Positions 1 through 13,813 of a stretch of 64,000 bases of DNA are shown here, piece after piece. The stretch spans positions 10,593,760 to 10,657,759 of the forward strand of contig NC_040027.1 in NCBI RefSeq assembly GCF_000972845.2. The letters are read 5' to 3'. The position numbers were made by a program, and so were the translations under genes. This stretch comes from Larimichthys crocea (lineage: Eukaryota; Chordata; Actinopteri; Sciaenidae). The first letter of the stretch is position 1, and each line of letters begins with the position of its first letter. The notes beneath the pieces were generated by a model that saw only the letters and a program-made list of their open reading frames with translations, ran no database searches and was not told where the DNA came from.

Positions 1-748
1 CTCTCTGATAATCATGTACTGTATTATGTATCTTGCTACGCCTATGTATCTGTGTGTGTGTCTATAATATGCTATATTTCTATATATCTCTATACTCTCT
101 CATTCTCGCTCTCTAATCTCATATCGTCCGTAATATCCTCATATATCTATCTATCTCTTATATCTCTCTGGCGATATCTCGATGGCTCCTAATATCACTC
201 GTAGTATTAGTCTATATCTCTCTCGTCTCCGTTCTCTCTCTCATCGGCTAGCTATACTCTCTACGTCGTCATCTGATACTCTATCTTCCGGTATCGTTAA
301 TCTCTCTACGCTATATAGTATATATATAACCGTAGATATATATACCTATATATATAGATATATATATATATAACTCGCGTATCTATCAATCATCATATTA
401 TATCTATCTCTATATGTCTCCTGTGTGTGTCTGTATATGTCTCTGTCTCTCTATCTGTGGGTGTGGTGTGTTTGTCCCTGTGTCTCTCTCTGCTCTATCT
501 CTCTCGCTGTCTTGTGTGTCTGTGTGTGTGGTCCTGTCACATCTGGCCGGTACTCTATATCCTTTCCTTACTCCCTCCATGGGGCCACTTACTTTTTTCC
601 CTCCTCTTTTTCTTTCCCGACACCCCCCCCTGCCGTCCCGCCACTGCACAAAATGTGGCGCGCGCTGGGTTCCCCCCGCCAAGTCCCTATGGACTGAGCT
701 TGTATTAATAACGTATTAATGCTGTGACATGTTTGCTATGTGTCTTAG
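1..748. repeat. Low-complexity pyrimidine-rich and AT-rich stretch
   Basis: The first 450 bases are almost only ct, ta and tctc runs, with many small irregularities that look like noisy microsatellite sequence. From about 540 the composition becomes more mixed. No exon is recognisable. The short open frames here come from low complexity on both strands. The segment is the upstream flank of gfus, whose first coding exon begins after a splice acceptor at 747-748, so a 5' UTR exon may lie here or further left. Confidence 0.7.
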
Positions 749-3325
<2,577 letters not shown>

Positions 3326-4341
3326 AACTTCTGCAAAACACACACGTGTTGATCTGAAACACGTTCTGTTGGACGGCGAAAGGTGTTTGTTGGGAAATGG
3401 TGTATGAAGTCTGGAAGAAAACAAGGTGAACCACCTGCACACCTGTGTGTTACTGGATGAAGTCGGTCAGTTTGAGTCGGACTCAACATCTCACTTGATC
3501 TCAAACACCTCATCATGCTGTGAATGTTGCTGCAGACTTGTTTCTCTTGAGGTTTAACAAACTATAGTAATTGTGGGCACTATATTCTATCTACTACCTG
3601 TATGCTGAATTTTTTCACTATGGTAGTGTTGCTTAAATTTTGGAATTCAGGTTCTAGTACAATTTAATAATCACAGAAATTGTATAATATAACTCTTTAC
3701 TAGCAGGTCAACGTTTTCTTACTGAACTAGCAGTTAGTGTTTGGGATTTGGAAGGACCCGACTGTGATTAACTTTATTTAATGAACAGAAAGACTGTGAT
3801 GGTACATGCTGTTCAACTGGTGGCTTGGATGTTTTTCTATTCAGTATATATGAACAAAATAAATATTTTATACCAATAGTGTCTTAAGTGTGTTTCCTTC
3901 ATTTTTAAAAAGGTCTATATACTGTGGACAGAAATGTATGTTAGCCACAGGAAAACATGTTTGCTTTACACTATATTAAGAGTTTTCACTGCTGTACCTT
4001 GCCAACAGAAACCCAAACACACCATGTTGACAGAGAGTCGTGACATCAGACTGAAATTGATCTCCGTTTAAAAGACAAAGGTGTTCTTGTTTCTTGATGG
4101 GCGTTGATGTGGCTATTCATTTCTCTGCTGATCTAGTCCACAGCAGTGCATAACTCTGCTTCTCCCTTACCGCCGTATACTGTCAGTAATAGACAGATAT
4201 ATGAATAAATTTCTCATACAAACTCATTTCAAAATACCTGAGCTATCACTTTAAAGTCTGTGTCTATTTCTGATCTTAAACTTGATTTGATAATACTAAT
4301 CCTGAACACATGAACAGACAGACTCGTAGGTAAAGAAATAA
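3326..4341. other. gfus 3' UTR and convergent intergenic segment
   Basis: The 3' UTR of gfus probably ends shortly after the AATAAA near 3858. The remaining 0.5 kb up to the 3' end of the opposite-strand bmb gene is AT-rich and shows no gene. The two genes converge tail to tail. Confidence 0.6.
3858..3863 (+). promoter_or_regulatory. Polyadenylation signal AATAAA for gfus
   Basis: Canonical hexamer about 530 bases after the gfus stop codon, followed by a GT-rich stretch (tgtcttaagtgtgtttcc) that suits cleavage-factor binding. Inferred from position and motif only. Confidence 0.6.
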
Positions 4342-4347
4342 TTTATT
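4342..4347 (-). promoter_or_regulatory. Polyadenylation signal for bmb
   Basis: TTTATT on the plus strand reads AATAAA on the minus strand, about 190 bases past the bmb stop codon. Position and motif fit the 3' end of the minus-strand transcript. Confidence 0.55.
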
Positions 4348-4538
4348 AACTTAAAAAGTGAACAGTTAAAAACATGCCACTAAACATATAAAATACTTTA
4401 AAAATCTGCATGCATAGTGCTCATTTAACGAACATAATGTTCAAGCGAAGCAAGCAGGATGCACAATGACACAATCACAGTTAACAGTTTCTTTTGCTCT
4501 GCAAGAAAAATTAAGTAAAAGTTGGAAGCGTGAGTATT

Positions 4539-7500
4539 TCAGGTGTGGACGTAGGAGCTGTGCCCTCCTTCGTGAAATCTGCAGTACTCCTGTCCTGGCC
4601 CGGCTCTCTTCTTACAGGCCTTGCCTGTTTTTGTGATGCCATTGCACAGCTGACGGCCTGATAGAGAGCTGGAAAAAAGAAAAACATGATCAGTTTATGA
4701 ATAATCCAAATATCTACTGTGGAAAAATACTTGAGACTTTCAAAGCCCGACCTGTTGCTGACCAGTGACGGAGTAGGACTTGCACTTCGCGAATCATTCA
4801 CAAAGTCACGCGAGTCGTTCACTGCGTCAAAAACGCCTCCCAGGTTCCTCAGAGGGATGTCATCAACCAGAGCCTTAAAAAAATCATTTCATTTCAACAT
4901 TTCAAATATTTCAGTAGTTATCCTTCATATGATATTCACTGCATTTGCTCACCGCTGAAAAAAGTGGCTGTGGCACCAGCCGGGGAGTCGAGTGATTGGA
5001 TGTGCAGATGTTAGGCACAAACCTGGACTCTGGCATCAGCTTCCTGTGAGGGGGAGACACTGCCGAGATGCCAAAGTCACCTGTATACAAAGAAGTGAGA
5101 GCAGAAACAGTGTCACTTTCATTTAAGGGAACCATTTTTTAAATATTTGACTGTTCTAGTGCATTCTGTTCATTTCAAACCTGATACAAAGCTGTCCTGA
5201 TTCAAAACGTCGAAGTCGTCCTTCTCATCTCTGAGGACAAAAAGAAAAAGCATCAATTTCACCGACTGCTAAAAAACAAGAGCACTCATCTACAATAGCA
5301 CGGCTCGAGAGGAACCTGGACGCACAACCGGGAAACACAGCACAATGCTGGGTCTTGAACTCCCAACCATTGCCTCCAGTGGTCCATTGTGATCATCAGA
5401 TCGAGAAGTGGCTTCAAACCAAGACGCAACAACCGCCAAGGTTGTGATGACAGCGTCTTAACATTTCTGCTCAGCTGGCATACGTCTTAGTGGAAGTTGT
5501 GGCAGCACGAACGACTGATTAGTAGTGAATTTAAAATGGTTACCACCATCAGGAATATGAGCCCACAGTGCCAGTCGAAGATGTTTGGTGAAGGACTGAA
5601 CGTATGCGTGAGATTTTATTTATTTTCCATGCATGGAAGGTAGATTTCTTTATATGACGAAGAACAACGTTGGCAAAGACAGACCAGCAGCTGAGCTGCC
5701 TGGTGTCTGATCGAGCAAACATAAAATTGAAGACATGTTGAAGATTCTATTTGGGCATTTTTAACAACTTTGGGACTTTTTAAAATGGACTAAATAATTA
5801 AGAGACAGTAACTGTCAGCTTTAACTGAGTTTTTAATTCAAAATCGATCATTATTTGCAGCCGTAGTCTGCAGCACAGACAGAGTGACTCACCTCTGCGG
5901 TGTCGAGGACGGCGGATACGAGTGGTGGGATGAAACTTCCGGCTTCTGTGGCTCCACAATGTGACACGGGGCCAGCGGCAGCGGGGCGGCTGGTTTTCCT
6001 CTCGTCTGGAAGCTGGTCCACAACTGATTGACAAACCAATGACCTGCACAGAAAAAACAAAAAACAAACTGTGACAAATACAAGGGAATATTGGAGGCAT
6101 CTGCCTCGTCAGCAGCTTTAAGTTTGTACCCAGTGACAGAGTGAACAGCAGCAGGCTGAGGCTGGTGAGGTCCAGCGCTGGCTGCTGGTTGACCTCGGCC
6201 ACGGCATTAAGCGGCACGGTGAGCAGCAGCATCGCGCGAGTGAAACCTGGACAGCGCAGGAACGTCAGCAGGACGGCGCACAGCACGAAGTAACCGGTGT
6301 GTGCAATGCACGTCCACATGGCTGTCAGGCTCAAACCTGTAACAAAGAGAACTGATGTCAACACATGGAAATAAAATGAAATAGCTAAATGCCGTCATCA
6401 TTCAAACTTCACTAAATGTCCTAAAAATAAATCTTTGTTCTTTTCTAGCAGACAATCTTACAAAGCTGGACAAACGTGGTGACCGCGCCCGTGGGACTGA
6501 GGTCTCACCTGCCCAGCCGAGGTAGCCCTGGATCATGTGAAGCCTTTCCTCAATCCGGCTCTGCATGTTATCGAGGTAGTGCAGCATGAATCCCAGGGTG
6601 CTGTTCATGCGCTCCAGTTTGTTCATCAGGTCAGTGTAGTACTGTGAGGTCTGGTCCTGGTACTGCAGAAACTCCGACATGCTGTGGTCTGATCCACCAC
6701 GGGGGAAAAGACAGAAAAATCAGAACCGATTTGAACTAAACTGATGAATTTAAAATGTGTCACAGTTTGTTTTGATCACCGATTTTTTGGTAGATGTCCT
6801 GAGCTTGGTGTCTGACATCGGAGAGGTCTTTAACAATCGCACTGTGGCTGTCCTGTACCTCTGAGCCCTGGATCTGCAGATTCTCACTCACATTCTCTAA
6901 AATATGAGGATACGTTGTAAACACAGGAGGCCAAATATACCAAGCATACCAAATTTTGAATATGAAATATGAAAGCTCTCACCCATTTTCTCTGTGATGC
7001 CCTGAATGAGCTGTGCCACCAGCTCCTGTCCGGAGGCGATGAGGGCTTTCTCCTGGCTGAGACGCTGCAGGTTGTCCCTCAGTGAACTCTCCATGTGCTC
7101 CTGGCCCTCGTACAGTTTCCCCTGTTGGGCCTGCAGAGCGCTGTGACCGTCCAGCACCTTCTCCAAGGAGGCTGCAGTCAGTTCCTTCAGCTCCAGCTGG
7201 CCTGCCTTCAGGTCCTTCATTGCATCCAGCTGGCTTGTGGCCGTGGAGATCAGAGTGTTAACTGTGTGCTCAGCTCTCCGCCGGAAGAGCTGCTGGCGGG
7301 TCGCGTAGCAAACGGAGCGAGCTCTGTTGCTCACGATGTGGTAAGCGTTCCACGTGTCTGAATCCATGTCTGCTGTACACTCCTTTATAGACTGAAACGC
7401 CAAAAGGAAATCAGAAATGGCTCCACAAAGATCAAAAACACACACATATTTTGGAAAGCTTCTATCATTTTTACCATTTCCTCAGTGCACGGGAAGGTCT

Positions 7501-7955
7501 GGCGGCCTTCGCTCTCCGCCTGGCAGTTGAACAGAACGACACCGAGCTTGGCAAGCTGCTCCTCTGAGAGGCTCTGACAGCTCGCCTTCAGACGGGCAAC
7601 CACCTACGACAGAGCACAGTGCTTTATTCAAACCAGTGGACCAACAATGTAACACAGTTACTGTGAGTCTACTGTGTCAGAGAACCCCTGAACGTCTGAA
7701 CTTTACCCTGTAATGGCAGCTGTCCAACGGGCTGATCTCCATGTGATTTGCCTCGGCCAAAAACTTCTCATCGGCAGTAACCATCTCAAACTGAGCATCC
7801 TTCGCGAGAAGTGCCGGGACTGCTGCTGCTGCTGGAGAAGGTGGAGGAGCTGCCGGAGGTGCCTCTGTCCGCTTCATCCACTCAAACAGGCCACTGACTG
7901 CAGGACACTGACAGAGCAGCAGGAAGCAGAGGTGGTGGATCAGGAGACGGCCCAT
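4539..7955 (-). CDS. bmb: Brambleberry (KAR5-like nuclear envelope fusion protein), 11 coding exons
   Basis: Zebrafish Brambleberry is a KAR5 homologue needed for karyomere fusion in cleavage-stage embryos. Exons in transcript order: 7955-7707, 7603-7475, 7391-6983, 6896-6780, 6688-6509, 6336-6130, 6043-5893, 5230-5181, 5080-4953, 4873-4752 and 4668-4539. They total 1,872 bases, 623 residues, with every phase consistent. Visible: a hydrophobic signal-like N-terminus (LLIHHLCFLLLCQC); the family core SIKECTADMDSDTWNAYHIV then RARSVCYATRQQLF; a long Gln/Leu-rich coiled coil (about residues 150-340); and two hydrophobic segments at about residues 363-430. The C-terminal 43 residues, in the true spliced frame, form a Cys/His cluster (CNGITKTGKACKKRA, then YCRFH). 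The start follows an acceptor (ttgtgttgcag), so the 5' UTR is split; a candidate leader exon lies near 9270. The gene is oriented against both neighbours. Confidence 0.93.
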
Positions 7956-8187
7956 GTCTGCAACACAAGACGCATAATGAAGTCACTTCAATCTTTATTG
8001 GCAAGAGATTTGCAACAACGAGAAGCTGTTTGGAGACAGATGCACTTCTTTTCCTTTGCTCATGTTGTTATTTAGGATCTTGTGTACTTCATCTTAGTAT
8101 TTATTCTACTTAACTCTGAACAAACCGTTTCCCAATACTGTTACTTTCTGACTTTTCTAGACAAATATGAGTGATCTTAAATGATCT

Positions 8188-8535
8188 ACCAGCGTTTCTC
8201 AAACAACGTCTCTCCATGTACCACAATCATGACAGCAAAGGCCGGCTCTGTTCAGCTACAGACACTTTACAAGAGGCGGGTTTATTCAGAATATTCCACG
8301 TTTGGAGCCACGATTGCAGTGGGGGTTTTTTACCTCCTCTTACTATCATTGAAGCAAAATATTACAGGAAATGCAAAAACTTATTTTAATAGTTTAATCA
8401 TTATTAATCAAAACAAGGTGTTAGGGTAGTATTAAATGTTTCTAACTTAAAAATAGATATATTTCAGAGATTCCTACATGTACCAAGGGAGCTTGCGTAC
8501 CACCAGTAGTACTTATACTACAGTTTGAGTCAGAC
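8188..8535. repeat. Degenerate hAT-like MITE
   Basis: The left part reads cagcgtttctcaaac followed by ccatgtaccac. The right part has catgtaccaaggg, gcgtaccaccag and agtttgag. These are the end motifs of a common fish repeat family ('tttctcaaac ... taccacc'), in inverted arrangement. No coding capacity. It lies in the putative first intron of bmb. The assignment is from memory of the motif and the boundaries are approximate. Confidence 0.4.
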
Positions 8536-9269
8536 ATCTGCAGCTGGTTAGGTGTAATAAAGATATAAACCTTCTCCCTTCGTGTCTGTGACTTGGTGGA
8601 TGTGTAATGTCACATAAATCAGAAATCCTAATATTAAAACCTCTTTCCAAGACTCAACATGAGGTGTAGTAACCACGATGGTGTCGCTAGATGGCGCTAA
8701 AAACAGCCAATATGTTTTAAATGATTACTTGAATGATTGATGTATATGCATCATTCTCTACAAACATCAGGCTTGTGTGTATATAGGGTGTCCTTTGAGT
8801 TCATGCATATTGAATATAAGTGTTTGCATGACATAATAATAAAACTTTCATTCATATGTATGATGGATGAAGATCACACTGAGGCTTGCCCAGGCATGCC
8901 TGCCACTGCTGCACAAGCCTCCTACTGTCAAACCTCCACTAAGTCAAATTAAAATTAACATTTTTACTTTGTTTTACAAGGTGAGGAGAGAGGCAGCAAG
9001 ATTTGTGTTAAAAAAAATGCAATTAGGCCGATATAAATCTGCAATAAGGCTCCTTAATATTTAAATTCCCTTCTGATTTAAGCTCAGGGGAGACAAATGC
9101 ACATCAGGGGGCGTCAGAAAACCAGAGAAACACAAGAAAAACTCATTACAGACTAGAAATAATTAAAAACACAAACTTTTTGCAGCAACACGTGAGAGAA
9201 AAATAACAATAATAATAAAATTAATTACATTTCTAAATGCACACACGTAAATATGTCCAAATCATGTAC

Positions 9270-9345
9270 CTGTTGTCTAATTCTGCAGCAGAGTCCTCCT
9301 CTCCCGCACACAGCTGATCGGAATGACGCTAAATGTCCCGCATGT
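9270..9345 (-). other. Candidate 5' UTR exon of bmb
   Basis: On the minus strand a donor (aacag|gtacat) sits at 9270/9269, downstream of GC-rich sequence. This would splice to the acceptor at 7956-7957, two bases before the bmb ATG. The upstream limit is a guess. The interval 8536-9269 would then be intron and shows no recognisable feature. Confidence 0.4.
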
Positions 9346-10078
9346 CCCGCAGCTCCCCCTCCCTACACGGCGAGCAACCGACCAATGAATTACTCGCATT
9401 TTTGGAGGACATGAGGGGTGCGTTTGATTTAAGTCACCGCTGAGACAGAAGAGTTACGGTGCTTGAATAAACGCGTGGAATGTGTGTGTGTGTGTACCGC
9501 CCAACCTGGCGCAGCAGCAACAAGAGTGATAAAAACAAACCCACCTAAAAAAAAAAGATAGTTCACCAGAACTCACACACACACACTCCGGTTCGGTGTT
9601 GTTGTGTAGATGCTCGGACCGGACCACTCGGGTTTAAATTAAACTCTTGAGCTTTACTAAACGTTGGACCTCATCATCATCAGCACCAGGTGAATAAACA
9701 TCCCACAGCATCGCGTGTTTGTGTCACTCCGTGTTATTTTATGGTCGTCCAGGCAACAAGACGGAGGCACGTGCGTTGTGTTTCTAATCTAATCTCGTGC
9801 TGGATTATTTTGTAGCTGTCCGCGAGCTACCTAAACGAGGAGGAGCAGTCACGCGCGCGGGGCGGGTTATTAAAAGTGCGGGATGTATTAAATTATTTTT
9901 AATCGACCTGTCGAGCTGAAGTTTGAGCGGGAGCTGTCGGGACATGCTAACGCCTAATTAGCAACCTAGCCCCGCGCGAGCGAGCGAACTAACGAGCGAA
10001 CGCACGAGCGTTCGACCGTTGGGCTAACGGCCGTTAGGCTAACGTCTGCTAGCCGGACGGAGGAGGGCGGCAGCGGCG
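9346..10078. promoter_or_regulatory. GC-rich, apparently bidirectional promoter region (bmb / Myb-SANT gene)
   Basis: CpG-dense sequence with repeated gcgag/gaacg blocks (about 9830-10060) lies directly before the ATG at 10079 and between two divergent transcription units. A (tg)n microsatellite is at 9480-9496. No TATA box is obvious. It reads as a CpG-island promoter. The short runs of cgagcg at 9975-10012 are near-tandem. Confidence 0.55.
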
Positions 10079-10567
10079 ATGGACGACCCCGGCATCAAGA
10101 AGCAAAACTGGGACGTGAAGGAGACCGAGTTGTTTCTGGAAATCCTCAAGGAGCTGGACATGAAGAAGTGCTTAGACGGTAGGAAAGTGAGGAATAACAA
10201 ACTGTTCAAGGTGGCGCACCGGAGAATGACGGCGGCCGGTTATCACAGGTCCGTGGACCAGCTGAAGTTCCGCTGGAAACTTCTCAAAAGCGCGTATTAC
10301 AAATGTAAGCGAGAGCCCGACTCCCCGGCGCCGACCAAAATACAGGGCTGGTGGCGCTATGAGAAGACTATGGTGGCTATCATGGAGTCCAGACACCCTA
10401 GTCTGGTCGGAGCCGGGGTCAACTCGGACCGGATTCACGACGAAGGGACGGAAGACTCGGATGGAGACGCGTCCGTGCTGCACTGGCCGCAGCCCTGCCC
10501 GGACAAGTCCGCTCAGAACCTGGATTTAATTGTAGGGGTGATGTCCGTGGATGCGATGTGTCATTAG
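10079..10567 (+). CDS. Myb/SANT-like (trihelix) DNA-binding protein, possibly the first exon of a longer gene
   Basis: Open frame of 162 codons starting in a strong context (gcggcgATGG) just below a CpG-rich promoter. Residues about 8-105 form a Myb/SANT-like trihelix domain (Myb_DNA-bind_4 type). Visible are W11 in KQNWDVKETELFLEIL, the basic helix FKVAHRRMTAAGYHRSVDQLKFRWK, and the third-helix GWWRYEKTMVAIMES. The tail is acidic (DEGTEDSDGD). Such domains are common in proteins descended from Harbinger-type accessory proteins. After residue 151 (NLDLI, base 10531) there is a donor-like GTAGGG. The remaining 11 codons to the stop look like read-through. If that donor is used, the next plus-strand acceptor before a known exon is pycr3's at 13807, and the phases match. 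I cannot tell a single-exon gene from a first exon. Confidence 0.75.
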   Translation: MDDPGIKKQNWDVKETELFLEILKELDMKKCLDGRKVRNNKLFKVAHRRMTAAGYHRSVDQLKFRWKLLKSAYYKCKREPDSPAPTKIQGWWRYEKTMVAIMESRHPSLVGAGVNSDRIHDEGTEDSDGDASVLHWPQPCPDKSAQNLDLIVGVMSVDAMCH

Positions 10568-10743
10568 ATCATGCTGTCATTTCTTTTTTCGTGTGTTGTC
10601 TATAGATGCATGCATTCATTCACCAGACTGTGTGACTACATGTGGACATGCCTCTGGGTTGTAATGATCTAATGCAAGGAGACCTCCATAAAGATAGACT
10701 TTAATAAGAAATCCAGCTCCTGTACAGATATGACAGAAATTAC

Positions 10744-11157
10744 TCATAAATAGAATAAAATAGACACTTTATTGATCCCTCGAAGGGGCTTACATGCATT
10801 TCTACCTGAAATACAACCACAGATAAAGGGTTCATAGACATGCAAATGTGCAGAGAGATGGTGGCGTGATGGGCAGCCAGAGCGGTGCCCTAAGAGCGGT
10901 GAACTGGCACCCGTCTTACTTTGGTCCATACTGGACTTGAACCGGCCACCCTTCAGTCAAAGTCATGAAGAGTCTGGTATCTTTAATGTGCCAGAGGGGT
11001 GATTTGTGGTGCGGCAGCACTCCTATCTGCCCAATAACCTGCAATCTGCTCGGAGATAACTTGCAAATATTTGGTGGTGAGCTGGAAAATGATTTGCAAA
11101 GCCACAGACGAGTGTGTGGTAGCACTCCTTCTTACACATGCTGGGAGTAGCAGTCTG
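10744..11157 (-). repeat. Antisense LINE 3' end fragment (L2/Rex-like) with SINE-like piece
   Basis: The minus strand near 10750-10800 encodes the ending GINKVSILFYL, typical of the C-terminus of fish L2-like ORF2 proteins. The stretch 10860-10950 contains tRNA B-box-like text (gacttgaaccggccacc) shared with the SINE pieces at 29.5 and 30.3 kb. The remainder to 11157 is unassigned repeat-like sequence. Boundaries are approximate. Confidence 0.45.
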
Positions 11158-11857
11158 TGGCTACGTTTACACATAGCCGGGTATGTTGAGAAACGAATAT
11201 TTCCCTCCCTCCGTTTTCCAAAATAACATCGTGCACATAGCATCGTTTTCAAAAAAGTTTTTGTTTATCAACCCGCATAAAAACGCTATCAAGCTTCGGA
11301 GAGTAAAGTAAAGTCGGAGAGTACCAACAGTGATGACCGCGACATCCTAAAATTTTCACGCCACAATCACTTCATTTTCAAAATTATCCCACCAGACAGC
11401 AGTCCGCCCGGGTCGGACCCAAAACCAGCGACGTTGGCGGTGACGGCGATTGGGTCTTTGAATAGGTGGGAGAAGTGGCAAAATTGCTGACCTCCGAGCC
11501 GTCATTCGTCTCTGGTCATCGACATGATGCATCAGCGGTGTATGCAAATGCAAACACATGAAAAGTGTTTGCACCAGAAGAAATGCGACTGCTACTCTGA
11601 ACGCTTCCATGATCATCGTCATAGCAACAAGTAAACATTGGTCGCACTTTTAGCGCATCAGCTGCCTAAAACTCTGTTTATCTCAATTTACACGCAAACG
11701 CAAAACCGTAGTTTTCCAGAATCTCCACTCTAGCCGGAGTTTTTAGAAAGATTCGTTTTCAGAGGCGAATTCACCGTTTGCGTGTAAAAGATAGGTACAA
11801 ACGAAGGGAAATGTCTCTGTTTTTAAAAATACCCGTGTACGTGTAAACAGGGCCTGT
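11158..11857. mobile_element. Non-autonomous DNA transposon (MITE, about 700 bp)
   Basis: The left end (gtggctacgtttacacatag) and right end (cgtgtacgtgtaaacagggcc) are imperfect inverted repeats: about 25 bases with the shared core acgtttacac / gtgtaaac and the inner gggta / taccc. Inside are further inverted snatches (gaaacgaat / attcgtttt; ccgtttgcgtgtaaa). There is no transposase frame. It appears inserted into antisense LINE sequence, since LINE-like text lies on both sides. Confidence 0.6.
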
Positions 11858-12215
11858 TAATGAAGGAGCTGCAGGATTTCACCATGCAGGACATGAGAGG
11901 AGTTGTCAGCTTTGCTAACATCCTCCTCCTCTTCCCCCGTCTTGCTCCATGGAGTTTAGGGGACAGTCCAGGACAGAGCTGGACCTGTTGACCAGTTTGA
12001 GTCTTTTTCTGTCCCCAGACGACTCCATAGAATAATGCAGATGCCACCACAGTGTCGTAGAAAGTTTTAAAGAGTCCTGCACACAGGACTTCGGTCTCCT
12101 CTGTAAGTGGAGACGACTTTGACCCTTCTTGGACAGGACGACCTGTCCAGTTTGTTGTTGAGGTGAACAGTATATCCAGTCCCTGGATGTTCAGTCTGGT
12201 GAGGCGCCTGTAAAA
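11858..12215 (-). repeat. LINE reverse-transcriptase C-terminal fragment (L2/CR1-like), antisense and decayed
   Basis: The minus strand reads TVHLNNKLD (followed by a residual W/S position) near 12160 and VVASALFYGVVWGQ near 12030. These match the conserved block after the RT domain in fish L2/CR1-type ORF2. Frames change between the blocks, so it is a dead fragment. Confidence 0.65.
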
Positions 12216-13807
12216 TCTTCAAAATAATTGAGAAAAATTCAACAGCATCATAAACTATAGCCTGCAAAATGACCATAAAGTTAAATCAACATCGTTACAA
12301 CAATAAACCGACGTAAACTGTTCATGAAGACAGGTTGCAGGTTTGTTGCATTAAAGTGCGTTAGCTTTACCTCAGACTTAATAAACTGGCGACTGAAAGT
12401 GATTGCTTCAGCAACATGTGATCTTACACAAGTGTTTTCTTGATATATTTGTCAGCATGTGGCGTTTTTCCTGCCTTCGTTTCATCTGTAAATGTTTTAT
12501 ATAGTCTATAAAATGTCCATCACGACTTCTCAGAGCCCAAAGTGGCGTCTTCGAGCAGTCTAAATCACATTTGACAAGTTGGAGACGGCAACACTGATCA
12601 GCTGTGTTCTCTTTACATACTGTAGGTACTTTTGAGGAATCTGATTACTCCAGTTGCAGCAGTCTTCTGTCTGAAACATCAGCTTTCAAAGCTCGAGAGA
12701 GAAATCTGATTTCCTTGCAGACGTCGCTGGTTTTTCTGCTGCAAAGTTAACTGGGTTAAAGAGCAAAGTGCAGGTTAAATATTTAACTAAATTTATACTT
12801 AACCTCAGTTAATTCAGGATTTGTTGCATGATGAGAAGACTGAGCACAGACAAGAGATGCTTTGGCTGCAGTTATGAGAGCGAGGGGGAGAAATCTGATT
12901 ACTGACCAACTGTCCACCAGGATTTAACATGTTATCTGATTTCTTGCCTTAACCTGATTACTGCGAGTAATCCGGTTTCTCGTGTGCGCGTAGACGCAGT
13001 CAGCAGCCGCAGTGCGTCTCTCTGTCGCCGTATGGTGTTGATGCATTCGCACCAATAGTCTCTCGTCACGTGCTATTGACACAGAATCACGTATTGTACA
13101 GCACAGTTGTACTAAATCGCAAAACTCGTGATATGTGGTGTCGTGTTGAGAGCGCATGGATCATGGATTAAGTGCCAGGCGTGTCCGTTTTTATATTTTT
13201 TCATGTTGAGGGATAATCTGCACGTGAACTGTGGCACGTACAGTTTGCACATGTTGAGGCTTCACTGATAAAACGCTCTGACTGTGCACACTGTTTTAGA
13301 TTTTGTCTCACCTGTACGTCACAATCTGCTAAAGTGAAAACATCTAATACATTTGATAAAGGTATAGCTGAGTTTTGCCACCATATCGGGGCAGTGACAT
13401 CTCAGTTATATTTAGTTATTAAACGATAAATGATTATCTGCAGATGATTTTCTGTTTATTTTGTTCAGAAAATAGTGAAATGGTGATTTATAATTTCTGT
13501 CATGCCACGGTGATGTATTCAAATTGCTTGTTTTATTCCATGATCTAAAACCAAACATAAAAAACAAAACAAAATATATTCTATTATCAAAATAGTGGCA
13601 GAATAATTTATTTATTGATCGACTAATTGCGTTAATCGTCTTGCAGTGTTCTCGTACATAACAGACTCGAGCTGTGTGATAATGTGTGATACCATCGTTG
13701 CTGTGGGGAACGTGTCGTAGGTCGTCCTGTGAGTCACATCCCAGTTTTTAGGCGTTTTTAGCTCGTTGTCGATGTTTCTACTCAAAGCCGTTCTCTCCTT
13801 TTTTTAG
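12216..13807. other. Non-coding interval upstream of pycr3
   Basis: No exon, tRNA or recognisable full repeat was seen. The sequence is moderately AT-rich with several short A/T runs. It is either the intergenic gap between the Myb/SANT gene and pycr3 or the first intron of a joint transcript. A polypyrimidine tract (ctcctttttttag) ends it at 13807 and is a good acceptor. Confidence 0.5.
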
Positions 13808-13813
13808 ATCAAA

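Noticed and set aside
182..719. Several overlapping open frames on both strands
   Set aside because: They are made of ct/ta/tg simple repeats, have no domain, and are explained by low complexity.
5320..5420. SINE-like text (gggtcttgaactcccaacc) in the bmb intron at 5,231-5,892
   Set aside because: Only a weak B-box resemblance, no flanking match to the SINE elsewhere in the window, and no duplication. Not enough to call.
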